The notes under the pieces are model-generated. The model saw only the letters and a program-made list of their open reading frames with translations. It ran no database searches and was not told the origin of the DNA. The translations under genes and the position numbers were made by a program. A stretch of 64,000 bases of DNA from JACOMY01 sp046233115 (lineage in GTDB: Bacteria; Pseudomonadota; Alphaproteobacteria; Kiloniellales; JACOMY01): positions 62,001 through 126,000 of the forward strand of contig JBJXHM010000009.1 of the NCBI GenBank assembly GCA_046233115.1, given 5' to 3'. Positions 31,194 through 38,994 of this stretch are shown one piece after another (positions within the stretch are counted from its first letter, which is position 1; each line of letters starts with the position of its first letter).

Positions 31194-32072
31194 TTAGAAG
31201 AGGCCGTGCCGTAGCAGCACGGCGATCTTGCTGAACTTGGAGAGGCTGACGCGCGGCTCCAGCACCTCCCAGCCGCGGGCTTCCAGCCGGTCCAAGATCT
31301 TCTCGTAGACGGCGTGCATCAGCACCGGTGGCCGCATCGGCCGGCGCGGCAGGTCCCGCATGATGACCTTGGCGCGGTTGAGGCGGGCGCGGGCGTGATG
31401 GGCGAGCCAGGCGGCGGCCTTGGGGCGTCCGGGATCGGCCAGCACCGCGGCCGGCTCGCGCGCGCTGATGCCGGCGGCTTCCAGCGCCTCCTGCGGCAGG
31501 TAGAGGCGGCCGTCCTCGGCATCCTCGACCAGGTCGCGCAGGATGTTGGTGAGCTGCAGGCCCTCGCCCAGCACCACCGCAAGCTCCTCGGCCTTGGGGC
31601 CGCTGGCACCAAAACAGCGGATCGAGAGCATGCCGACCGCACCGGCGACGCGCCGGCAGTAGAGCAGCAGGGTCTCGAAGTCGGGCGCCACGATGGGGCC
31701 GCGGGCGTCCATCTCCATGCCGTCGATGACCGCCAGGAACTCGGCCTTGGGCAGGCCGAAGGCGGCGACCGGGCCTTCCAGCGCCTTGCTGGTGAGGCTG
31801 GTCGGGTGGCCCCGGTAGAGCGCCTCGATCTCTCCGCGCCAGGCCTCCAGGCCGGCCAGCTTCTCGTCCAGTGGCGCAGGCTCGTCGGCGATATCGTCGA
31901 CCTCGCGGCAGAAGGCGTACACCGCGAACATGGCCTCGCGCCGCGCCTTGGGCAGGGCGCGCATGCCGGCGAGGAAGGAGGTGCTGGAGGCGGCGACCAC
32001 CTGGGCCGCGTGAGCGCGGGCCGCCTCCTCGGTCAGCGTCTCCCCGCCGAGTTCGTTAAGCGGGGCCGTCAC
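31194..32072 (-). CDS. hpnD: Presqualene diphosphate synthase
   Basis: A 292-residue trans-isoprenyl diphosphate synthase that condenses two farnesyl diphosphates into presqualene diphosphate. The two Asp-rich magnesium sites are REVDDIADE and RDLVEDAEDGRLYLP. The start is a GTG that overlaps the hpnC stop as GTGA, so it is translationally coupled. The open frame extends upstream inside hpnC, but the conserved N-terminus begins near AARAHAAQVVAASSTSF. Confidence 0.95.
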   Translation of the reverse strand: MTAPLNELGGETLTEEAARAHAAQVVAASSTSFLAGMRALPKARREAMFAVYAFCREVDDIADEPAPLDEKLAGLEAWRGEIEALYRGHPTSLTSKALEGPVAAFGLPKAEFLAVIDGMEMDARGPIVAPDFETLLLYCRRVAGAVGMLSIRCFGASGPKAEELAVVLGEGLQLTNILRDLVEDAEDGRLYLPQEALEAAGISAREPAAVLADPGRPKAAAWLAHHARARLNRAKVIMRDLPRRPMRPPVLMHAVYEKILDRLEARGWEVLEPRVSLSKFSKIAVLLRHGLF

Positions 32073-32968
32073 TTCACGCGCCTCCCCTCGGCGACGCCCA
32101 GGAAGACGGCGCAGCAGGCGCCGAGCCCGGCAAGCAGCATCGCGCCCTTGCCGAAGGCGACCCGCTCGGCCAGCGGGTCGCGGGTGCGCAGGGCCTTGGT
32201 CAGGCGACGGGCCAGGCGATAGATCGTGGCCGCCTCCAGCGCCAGGCGGCGGCTGCGCAGACGGCCGGGCAGGCTGTGCGCCTCGTCCAGCAGCGCCTCG
32301 GTACCGTCCAGGCAACGGTCCAGCACCCGGCGCAGTGCCGGGGTCAGGGCCTTGCCAGTCAGCTCCTCGGTCGCCGCACCTTCGGCCGCCATCCAGTCCT
32401 GCGGCAGGTAACAGCGGTCCAGGGTGCGCAGGTCGTCGCCGCAGTCCTGCAGGTGGTTGATCACCTGAAGCGCGGTGCAGAGCGCATCCGAGGCGCGATA
32501 GGCGGCCGGATCCTCGGTATCGTGCAGGGCCAGCAGGAAGCGCCCGACCGGATTGGCCGAGTTCTCGCAGTAGCCCAGCAGGTCCTGCCAGTCGGCATAG
32601 CGCGACTGGCGGGCGTCCTGGATGAAGGCGATGGTGAGGTCGCTGGCGTGGCGCAGCGGCACGTCGTGCGCCAGCAGGGCCTCGCGGCAGGCGACGGCCT
32701 TGGCGAGCGCAGGGTCCTCGGCGTGCTGGCCGTGAATCGCCTCGGCGAAACGCTGCAGCCGCTCGATCTTGGTCTCGGCCGGCAGGGCCGGGTTGTCGGC
32801 GATGTCGTCGATGGCGCGCGCGAAGGCGTAGTAGCGCGCCACCGCCGGGCGCAGGGCGCGCGAAACCAGCAGCGAGCCCACCGGGAAGTTCTCGTCGCTC
32901 GCCCCCTTGCCGGAGGGAGTCTCGAGCCGGGCCTCTCGTTGGCTGTCGACGGTCAAGGCGGGCGCCAT
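32069..32968 (-). CDS. hpnC: Hydroxysqualene synthase
   Basis: A 299-residue squalene/phytoene synthase homologue that converts presqualene diphosphate to hydroxysqualene. Asp-rich motifs are FARAIDDIADNP and NHLQDCGDDLRTLDRCYLP. The N-terminus has the HpnC-typical ENFPVGSLLVSRALRPAVARYY. A short hydrophobic C-terminal helix (GAMLLAGLGACCAVFLG) suggests membrane attachment. It is preceded by hpnB with a 27-base gap and overlaps hpnD by four bases. Confidence 0.95.
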   Translation of the reverse strand: MAPALTVDSQREARLETPSGKGASDENFPVGSLLVSRALRPAVARYYAFARAIDDIADNPALPAETKIERLQRFAEAIHGQHAEDPALAKAVACREALLAHDVPLRHASDLTIAFIQDARQSRYADWQDLLGYCENSANPVGRFLLALHDTEDPAAYRASDALCTALQVINHLQDCGDDLRTLDRCYLPQDWMAAEGAATEELTGKALTPALRRVLDRCLDGTEALLDEAHSLPGRLRSRRLALEAATIYRLARRLTKALRTRDPLAERVAFGKGAMLLAGLGACCAVFLGVAEGRRVK

Positions 32969-32995
32969 CCTTCTTGCTTTCCGCTCGCGAAACGC

Positions 32996-34177
32996 TCAGG
33001 CGGCCGGGCGGTTGCCGGCGCCGATTCGTCCCTTCCAGGCTGCTCCCCTGCCTTGCCAGTGTCGCCGCGCCGAGTCAAAGGTCATCGCGGTGTAGAGCAG
33101 GCCGGCCAGCGGCAGCAGCAGGCCGCGCCAGGCCGGCAGGGCGTAGAGGCGCAAGGTGGGAAGCCAGGCCAGCGCCATCAAGAGCCAGGTGACCGCGCCC
33201 AGCGCGGCGGCGATCCGGTTGCCGTGCAGCGGCAGGCTCACCAGCAGGACCGGCGGCAGCAGGTAGAGCAGCAGCATGCCGAGCAGGGTGCCGGCCAGCA
33301 GCAGCGGCGAGTAGCGCAGCTGGGTGTAGGCCGAGCGCGCCACCATGTTCCAGATCTCGCCCAGGTCGCTGTAGGGGCGGATCGAGTGCGAGCGCAAGGT
33401 GAGGCCGAGGAAGAGCCCCAGGCCTGCCCGGCGCGCCGGCGGGCGCAGGCGGGCGGCCAGGCTGCAGTCGTCGATGACCGCGCCCTTGATCGCCGCGATG
33501 CCGCCGGCCGCGCGCAGGGTCTCGGCCTGCACCAGCATGCAGCCGCCGGCCGCCGCCGAGGTGCCGCGTCGGTCGCGGCCGACCCAGGGGAAGGGGTAGA
33601 GCTTCTGGAAGAAGAAGACGAAGGCCGGGATCAGCAGCTTCTCCCAGCCGCTGGTGCAGGAGAGGCGCACCATCAGCGAGACCAGCGCCAGCTTCTCGCC
33701 CTCCGCCTTCTCGACCAGGCGGAGCAGGGTGTCGGGCTCGTGCGCGATGTCGGCGTCGGTGAACCACCAGTAGTCCGGTTCCGGAGCGCCCTCGGCCGGG
33801 GTACCTGCGGTGCCGCACGCCAGCGCCCAGAGCTTGCCGACCCAGCCGGGCGGCCGCTCGCCGGCGGCGATCACCGAAATCCGCCCGCCCGAGGTCTCGG
33901 CGACCGCGCGGGCCTCGGCGCCGGTCGCGTCCTCGCTGTGGTCGTCGATCAGTCGGACGGTGAAGCTGCCGGGGTAGTCCTGCGCCGCCAGGCTCTCCAG
34001 CGCGCGCCGGACCACGTCGGCCTCGTTGCGTGCCGGCACCACCGCGCAGACCGAGGGCCAGGTGCGGAGGTCGCGCTTGGGCGGCCTGTCGAGCCGGGGG
34101 CGGGCCAGCCAGAAGCCGCCGTGCAGTGACAGCAGGTAGAGCCAGGCCAGCAGGGGCAGCAGCGCCAGCCAGGTCAT
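32996..34177 (-). CDS. hpnB: Hopanoid-associated glycosyltransferase, family 2
   Basis: A 393-residue membrane glycosyltransferase. An N-terminal TM helix is followed by a GT-A core (AVVPARNEADVVRRAL, WFTDADIAHEPDTL with the DxD-type acidic pair, then IKGAVIDDCSLAARL) and three or more C-terminal TM helices. In hpn loci this family is named HpnB and may glycosylate hopanoid tails, though the exact reaction is not settled. Its ATG overlaps the stop of the upstream HD-domain gene by four bases. Confidence 0.9.
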   Translation of the reverse strand: MTWLALLPLLAWLYLLSLHGGFWLARPRLDRPPKRDLRTWPSVCAVVPARNEADVVRRALESLAAQDYPGSFTVRLIDDHSEDATGAEARAVAETSGGRISVIAAGERPPGWVGKLWALACGTAGTPAEGAPEPDYWWFTDADIAHEPDTLLRLVEKAEGEKLALVSLMVRLSCTSGWEKLLIPAFVFFFQKLYPFPWVGRDRRGTSAAAGGCMLVQAETLRAAGGIAAIKGAVIDDCSLAARLRPPARRAGLGLFLGLTLRSHSIRPYSDLGEIWNMVARSAYTQLRYSPLLLAGTLLGMLLLYLLPPVLLVSLPLHGNRIAAALGAVTWLLMALAWLPTLRLYALPAWRGLLLPLAGLLYTAMTFDSARRHWQGRGAAWKGRIGAGNRPAA

Positions 34178-34794
34178 GACTCGGCGGCCAGCAGCTTGGC
34201 GTGGCGGGCGACGAAGGCGGCCTTGGCCTCGTCCGGCGGGATCGGCTGCAAGACGGGTACCTTGATGCCGCGCGGCGCGCCGAAGAAGGTGCGGGCCTCC
34301 TTCTCGCCGAAGCCGGCGAGCTGGGTCGCCTCGAAGTAGGCCGAGGCCTTGTCGGCGCGCTTGATCGTGTCGGTCACGTGCTGCGGCAGGGTCGCCGGCA
34401 GGCCGAAGCGGATGTGCACCGCCTCGCCCAGCCGCAGCTCCAGCTTCTTGTAGTCACGTCCGACCGCGGCCTTGAAGGGGGTGATGAGGTCGCCCAGCAC
34501 GTACTCGGCGGCGTCGTGCAGCAAGGCGGCCAGCAGCCAGCGCGGCCGGTAGCCGGGCCGCAGCTCGGCCACGATCTTCTCCACCAGCAGGGAGTGCTGG
34601 GCGACGCTGTAGGCCCAATCGCCCTTGGTCTGGCCGTTCCAGCGGGCGACGCGCGAGAGCCCCTGGGCGATGTCTTCCACCTCGATGTCGAGCGGCGAGG
34701 GGTCCAGCAGGTCGAGCCGTCGCCCGGACAGCATACGCTGCCAGGCCCGGGGCGGAGGCGTCTTGGCCCGGTGGGTCGTCTTGGTCTCGGTCAT
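34174..34794 (-). CDS. HD-domain phosphohydrolase, YfbR-like
   Basis: A 206-residue HD-superfamily hydrolase. The metal residues are visible: SVAQHSLLVEKI, then LLAALLHDAAEYVLGDLITPFK (HD pair plus a downstream Asp), and a later Asp in IKRADKASAYFEA. Relatives are 5'-deoxynucleotidases such as YfbR. It is coupled to hpnB by an ATGA overlap and is the first gene of the leftward hopanoid operon. The start is MTETKTTHRAK at 34794; the frame is open 35 codons further. The substrate is unknown. Confidence 0.85.
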   Translation of the reverse strand: MTETKTTHRAKTPPPRAWQRMLSGRRLDLLDPSPLDIEVEDIAQGLSRVARWNGQTKGDWAYSVAQHSLLVEKIVAELRPGYRPRWLLAALLHDAAEYVLGDLITPFKAAVGRDYKKLELRLGEAVHIRFGLPATLPQHVTDTIKRADKASAYFEATQLAGFGEKEARTFFGAPRGIKVPVLQPIPPDEAKAAFVARHAKLLAAES

Positions 34795-34940
34795 GATCGC
34801 CGGGAAGATAGTGGCCAAAGCGGCCGGGCGGAAAGCTGTTTCTCCGCTCCAGGGGAACAGCAGCCCTGTCGAAGCGCGGCTTGCACCTGGGGCTGCCATG
34901 CTGATACCTGGTCTGGCGTCCGTTACAAGAGGTACTGCAC

Positions 34941-35852
34941 ATGTCGGTTTCCCCGATCCGCGGCGTGATTTCGCCGGTCCTGACGCCCTTCAACGACGAT
35001 CTCTCGATCGCACACGACCTCTTCCTGGAGTTCAGCAAGCGGCTGCTGGACGAGGGCTGCGCCGGCCTGGCGCCCTTCGGCACCACCGGAGAGGCGCTCT
35101 CGGTCGGGATCGACGAGCGGATCGAGGCGCTGGACAAGCTGATCGCCGGCGGTATCGACCCGGCCTGCATGATCCCCGGCACTGGCCTGACCGCGCTCAG
35201 CGACACCGCGCGTCTCACCGCGGCCTGCCTGGAGCGGGGGGCTGCCGGCGTGCTGGTGCTGCCGCCCTTCTACTACAAGGGGGTGAGCGAGGAGGGGCTC
35301 TACGAATACTTCGCCCGCCTGATCGAGAAGGTGAAGCCCAAGAGGCCCTCGATCTACCTCTACCACATCCCGCCGATCGCGGTGGTCGGCATCCCGCCCG
35401 CCCTGGTCCGCCGGTTGCGCCAGGACTTCCCCGAGGCCATCGCCGGCATCAAAGACAGCTCCGGCGACTGGGAGAACATGCAGCAGCTCTTCGAGATCGA
35501 GGACCTGGTCGTCTACCCGGGCTCCGAGCTCTTCCTGCTGGATGGCCTGAAGCTCGGCAGCGAAGGCTGCATTACCGCGACAGCCAACATCAACGCCGGT
35601 CCCATCGCCAAGGTGGTGGAGCTGTTCGATGCCGGCGACCTGGCCGGCGCCGAAGCCGCCCAGACCGAGATCTCCGCCTTCCGCAAGCTGATCCAGGGGC
35701 CGGGCGCCATCCCCGGGCAGAAGCGCCTGCTGGCGATGGAGACGGGCGATGCCCGCTGGGCCAACCTGCGCCCGCCGCTGCGCGCCGTCAGCGAGGCCGA
35801 GGGCCGGGCGCTGGCCGAGAAGCTGGGATTGGGGTTGGGTGCGGCTGCTTAG
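34941..35852 (+). CDS. Dihydrodipicolinate synthase / N-acetylneuraminate lyase family protein
   Basis: A 303-residue class I aldolase barrel. The carboxylate loop GTTGE is at residues 47-51, the catalytic tyrosine is Y141 in IYLYHIPP, and the Schiff-base lysine is K171 in AGIKDSSGD. The canonical YN(I/V)P of DHDP synthase is YHIP here. With no dap operon around it, it is better called a family member than dapA. Start ATG after a purine-rich GAGG. It is divergent from the hopanoid operon. Confidence 0.88.
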   Translation: MSVSPIRGVISPVLTPFNDDLSIAHDLFLEFSKRLLDEGCAGLAPFGTTGEALSVGIDERIEALDKLIAGGIDPACMIPGTGLTALSDTARLTAACLERGAAGVLVLPPFYYKGVSEEGLYEYFARLIEKVKPKRPSIYLYHIPPIAVVGIPPALVRRLRQDFPEAIAGIKDSSGDWENMQQLFEIEDLVVYPGSELFLLDGLKLGSEGCITATANINAGPIAKVVELFDAGDLAGAEAAQTEISAFRKLIQGPGAIPGQKRLLAMETGDARWANLRPPLRAVSEAEGRALAEKLGLGLGAAA

Positions 35853-35933
35853 GGTTTTCAGCGCGTTGTTATGGTGTTGAGCCCACAAGGAACGCGATAG
35901 AGTGTGTAAGAACTGAGGCAAACCACAGTCGTC

Positions 35934-35956
35934 ATGGCCGGGCTTGACCCGGCCAT
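35934..35956. repeat. REP-like palindrome, left copy
   Basis: A perfect 9-base stem ATGGCCGGG / CCCGGCCAT surrounds the loop CTTGA. It lies after the DapA-family gene in a 278-base gap. The loop is the reverse complement of the loop in the right copy at 36012-36034, so the two form an inverted pair, as in REP doublets. Confidence 0.7.
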
Positions 35957-36011
35957 CTACGTTTTGGTTTCGCGTCCTAGTGTTCCGGGTTGCAGCAATA
36001 CCAACACGTGG

Positions 36012-36034
36012 ACCCCCGGATCAAGTCCGGGGGT
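36012..36034. repeat. REP-like palindrome, right copy
   Basis: A perfect 9-base stem ACCCCCGGA / TCCGGGGGT surrounds the loop TCAAG. It is the opposite-orientation partner of 35934-35956. Either hairpin could end transcripts of the DapA-family gene, and of the convergent DOPA-dioxygenase-like gene. Confidence 0.7.
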
Positions 36035-36130
36035 GACTATAATATTTGTATATTCCGCAACAGAATTTGCGTAATCGGACAGCAGTGGACAAGCCCAGCC
36101 ATGACCAATTGAGCGCTGTTCGGTTTAGCC

Positions 36131-36499
36131 CTAGGACTTGGCTGTCTTCTCGTCAAACAGCGACAACTTCAGCGGCCTGATCGCGCCCATCCAGAGCGCG
36201 TGGTCGCGGTGGTCGGCCAGCGCGTCGCCGCTGTTCGGATGGATGAAGACCGTCAGGCCGCCCCGGTTCAGCGCCAGCCAGGGCACCACCCGCTGGAACA
36301 GCGCCGGCGGGAAGGCGAGCTGGCAGCTCCAGTCCGGGTGCGGGCCGACGGGCCGCTGGTGGACGCGGCCCATCTCGACCCCGAAACGCTCGCGCGCCGC
36401 CTCGCAGAGAGCCCGGGCTTGCTCCAGGCTCTCCGCGTCGAAGTAGACGTGGGCGTGAAAGCTCTCGATGTCGCCTTCGTCGCGCACGAGTCTTGTCAC
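36131..36499 (-). CDS. DOPA 4,5-dioxygenase family protein
   Basis: A 122-residue small protein of the DOPA-dioxygenase-like family. Conserved segments are SFHAHVYFDAESLEQARAL (metal-type histidines), GRVHQRPVGPHPDWSCQLAF and FIHPNSGDALADHRDHALW. Plant and fungal members cleave L-DOPA; the bacterial role is unknown. It uses a GTG start and its 5' end is only one base from the stop of the amino-acid-binding protein gene, so they form an operon in which this gene is downstream. Confidence 0.88.
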   Translation of the reverse strand: MTRLVRDEGDIESFHAHVYFDAESLEQARALCEAARERFGVEMGRVHQRPVGPHPDWSCQLAFPPALFQRVVPWLALNRGGLTVFIHPNSGDALADHRDHALWMGAIRPLKLSLFDEKTAKS

Positions 36500-36500
36500 C

Positions 36501-37391
36501 CTATTCCGGCGTGGAGTTTAGGATATAGAGGGCACGCAGCAGCTCGGGCACCTCCTTGCTGAAGCGGGAGAACCAGCGCTCGTAGATCGGGGTGATCCGG
36601 CCGGTGCGGTTCAGCGAGGCGATCACCGAGTTGGCGATCAGGCGGAAGTCGGCGTCGTTGCGCGGCACCGCCAGCGCGAAGGGCTCGAAGGAGAAGAGCT
36701 CGTTCGAGATCGCGAAGCGCTGGCCGGAGGTCTGGGTGATGACCAGGCCGATCAGCACGACCTGATCGCCGGCGAAGGCAGCGACCTCGCCCTTGCTGAC
36801 CGCATCCAGGCCCTCCTGCGCGGTCTTGACCGGCACCACGGTCGCCTGGGTTCCGGTCTGCTTCAGGCGCTGCTCCAGCACCTCGATGGTGGTGGTGTCC
36901 TCGACCACGGCAACCTTCTTGCCGGCCAGGCCGCGCACGCCGGAGACCGGATTGTCGGCGACGCTCATCAGGGTCGCGCCGGTCACGAAGGTGAGGTCGG
37001 TGAAGTCGACTTTTGCCTGGCGTGAGATGGTCTTGGTGGTGGCGCCGCAGAGGATATCGATCTCACCCTTCGCCAGCTCGTCGAAGCGGTTTTCGACGGT
37101 GACCGGCACGAAGGTGGTGGCGATGTCGCTCCGGCCCAGGGTGTCCTTCACCGCCTGGGCGATGGTCAGGCAGAGGTCGATCGAGTAGCCGACGACCTGT
37201 CCCTTGTCGTTGACGAAGGACATGGGCGGACGGTCGACGCGATAGCCGAGGTTGATGCTGCCGCGCGCCGCGATGCGATCCAGGGTCTCGCTGGCCTGGG
37301 CGGGCGCCGCCGGGGCGAGCGACACCAGGAGCCAGGCCAGGGAGGCAAGCAGCATGCCTCGCGAGATCAAGGGGTTAAGGACCTGTCGCAT
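36501..37391 (-). CDS. Periplasmic amino-acid-binding protein (family 3)
   Basis: A 296-residue exported solute-binding protein of the polar amino acid ABC type. The signal peptide (MLLASLAWLLVSLAPAAPAQA) is followed by GSINLGYRVDRPPMSFVND, IDLCLTIAQAVKD, FDELAKGEIDILCGATTKT and GKKVAVVEDTTT. The start at MRQVLNPL is preceded by AGGAAG. No permease or ATPase gene is adjacent; the next gene downstream encodes a dioxygenase-like protein. It may serve a distant transporter or a sensor. It is divergent from the cox genes. Confidence 0.9.
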   Translation of the reverse strand: MRQVLNPLISRGMLLASLAWLLVSLAPAAPAQASETLDRIAARGSINLGYRVDRPPMSFVNDKGQVVGYSIDLCLTIAQAVKDTLGRSDIATTFVPVTVENRFDELAKGEIDILCGATTKTISRQAKVDFTDLTFVTGATLMSVADNPVSGVRGLAGKKVAVVEDTTTIEVLEQRLKQTGTQATVVPVKTAQEGLDAVSKGEVAAFAGDQVVLIGLVITQTSGQRFAISNELFSFEPFALAVPRNDADFRLIANSVIASLNRTGRITPIYERWFSRFSKEVPELLRALYILNSTPE

Positions 37392-37517
37392 ACCTACTCT
37401 TCCTTTCAAAAGGTCTGGCTCCAAGGAGGCGGAAAGGTGGCACAACCGTACCCGGCAAGTCATGGTCTTTGTGGAGAAGTCACGCGGATTCCGCACGGGA
37501 GTGCGTTCCGGAGATTC

Positions 37518-37547
37518 TTGGGATTCCCCTACTTGCCATGGCATAGT
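37518..37547 (+). promoter_or_regulatory. Candidate promoter upstream of coxC
   Basis: TTGGGA (37518-37523) and CATAGT (37542-37547), each 4 of 6 to consensus, with an 18-base spacer, end 40 bases before coxC. A 10-base palindrome TGCCATGGCA (37534-37543) overlaps the spacer and -10. The match is moderate; a regulated promoter is possible. Confidence 0.3.
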
Positions 37548-37587
37548 CGCTGCCTGACCTGACAGGGGCCTGGCGCCCCGGGAAGAC

Positions 37588-38817
37588 ATGCTGACTGTCG
37601 AGTACAATCCGCTACTGGTCTTCGCCTCCGTGCTGGTGGCGATCATGGCGGCCTTTACCGCCCTCAGGCTCACCAACGGGCTGAGTGCGCTGCCGAGCGC
37701 CAGGCGCAAGCCGGTGATCGCCAAGGCCGCGATCGCGCTGGGCGCCGGCATCTGGTCGATGCACTTCGTCGGCATGCTGGCGGTGCGCCTGCCGATCGGC
37801 ATCTCCTATGCCCCCCTGCCGACCCTGCTCTCGGCCTTGCTGGCGATCCTGGTGACCGGGCTCGGCCTGATCCTGCTGCACTTCGGCCGGCGCAGCCACC
37901 TGCGCATCGTCGGTGCCGGGGTGCTAACGGGGCTCGGCATCGTCGGCATGCACTACCTCGGCATGTCGGCGATCCGCGGCAACTGCATCCTGGTCTACCA
38001 ACCGCTGGGGCTGGTCCTGGCCAGCCTGATCGCCATCGCCGCCTCGATCCTGGGGCTGGAGCTGGCCTACCGACAGCGCGGCCTGACCCAGACCCTGGTG
38101 GGGGCGCTGGTGCTGGGTCTGGCGGTCTCGGCCATGCACTACACCGCCATGGCCTTCACCCTGTTCGAGCTGTCGCGCGAGGCCGAGTTCGTGCCGGGCT
38201 CGATCCTCTCCAGCGACTCGCTGGCGCTTTTCGTCTCGCTCGCCTCCTTCCTGATCTGCGGCCTCTTCCTGCTGATCGCGATTCCCTCCGAGGCGGCGCA
38301 GCCCGCCGGCGCCGCGCCGCCGGCTGCTGCAGAGCCGGAGCAGGTCGCTGAGCCGGAGCAAGCCGCCGAGCCTGTTCCGGAACCGCTTGCAGCCAAGCTT
38401 GAGGAGGTCGCGGCTCAGCGCGCCGCACCGCGCGCCGTTTACTCCCAGGCCCTGTCGGAGCCGCGGGCTGCCGGCACGCGTGAGGAGGGGCGCATCCCCT
38501 ACGAGCGCGACAGCGCGATCCGTTTCCTGGCGGCAGAGCAGATCGCGGCGGTCCGGGCCGACGGCCACTACACCTGGCTGCTGAATGGCGAGGGGGAGCA
38601 CTTCTGCCCCTGGTCGATCTCGCGGGTGGAGAAGGCGGTGGCCGAGAAGCGCTTCCTGCGCACCCACCGCAGCCACCTGGTCAACCTGACCAAGGTCGAG
38701 GGCTTCCGCCGTGACGGCGACAAGGGGATCTGCCTCCTCACCGACCCCAAGGAGAGCGAGGTTCCGGTCAGCCGCTCAAGGCTCGGCGACGTGCAGCGGG
38801 CGCTCGGCCTGGACTGA
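37588..38817 (+). CDS. coxC: MHYT-LytTR membrane regulator, CoxC type
   Basis: A 409-residue protein with seven TM helices forming an MHYT sensor domain (residues about 8-232). Its three signature repeats are SMHFVGM (57-63), GMHYLGM (120-126) and AMHYTAM (182-188), thought to bind copper or sense a gas. A Pro/Ala/Glu-rich linker (about 235-300) leads to a C-terminal LytTR DNA-binding domain (about 310-405; EQIAAVRADGHYTWLL, FLRTHRSHLVNLTKV). This layout is that of CoxC and CoxH of the Oligotropha cox cluster. It lies directly upstream of coxM on the same strand, which supports CO-dependent control of cox genes (inference). Confidence 0.9.
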   Translation: MLTVEYNPLLVFASVLVAIMAAFTALRLTNGLSALPSARRKPVIAKAAIALGAGIWSMHFVGMLAVRLPIGISYAPLPTLLSALLAILVTGLGLILLHFGRRSHLRIVGAGVLTGLGIVGMHYLGMSAIRGNCILVYQPLGLVLASLIAIAASILGLELAYRQRGLTQTLVGALVLGLAVSAMHYTAMAFTLFELSREAEFVPGSILSSDSLALFVSLASFLICGLFLLIAIPSEAAQPAGAAPPAAAEPEQVAEPEQAAEPVPEPLAAKLEEVAAQRAAPRAVYSQALSEPRAAGTREEGRIPYERDSAIRFLAAEQIAAVRADGHYTWLLNGEGEHFCPWSISRVEKAVAEKRFLRTHRSHLVNLTKVEGFRRDGDKGICLLTDPKESEVPVSRSRLGDVQRALGLD

Positions 38818-38849
38818 ACCTGGGTTGACCCTGAACGGGGGGCTTCCGT

Positions 38850-38880
38850 ATTTCGTGCAGGCGATCCGCATTTCGTGCAG
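38850..38880 (+). promoter_or_regulatory. Direct repeat, candidate CoxC (LytTR) operator
   Basis: ATTTCGTGCAG occurs at 38850-38860 and again at 38870-38880, 20 bases apart centre to centre. LytTR proteins usually bind two short direct repeats spaced about two helical turns. The site lies between coxC and coxM, 115 bases before the coxM start. The repeat is seen directly; the binding protein is inferred. Confidence 0.55.
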
Positions 38881-38949
38881 AACCTGCGCGCTTCCGCGCA
38901 GTCTCCCTGGAGCACGGCGCGCGGCGTCTCATGATCTCCCACTAAGACC

Positions 38950-38975
38950 GACAAGGCACAACGACAAGGCACAAC
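38950..38975 (+). repeat. Tandem 13-base direct repeat in the coxM leader
   Basis: GACAAGGCACAAC occurs twice with no gap (38950-38962, 38963-38975), just before the coxM ribosome site GGGAGG (38978-38983). It could be an RNA leader element or a slippage duplication. Confidence 0.6.
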
Positions 38976-38994
38976 TGGGAGGAAAGATGACGCC

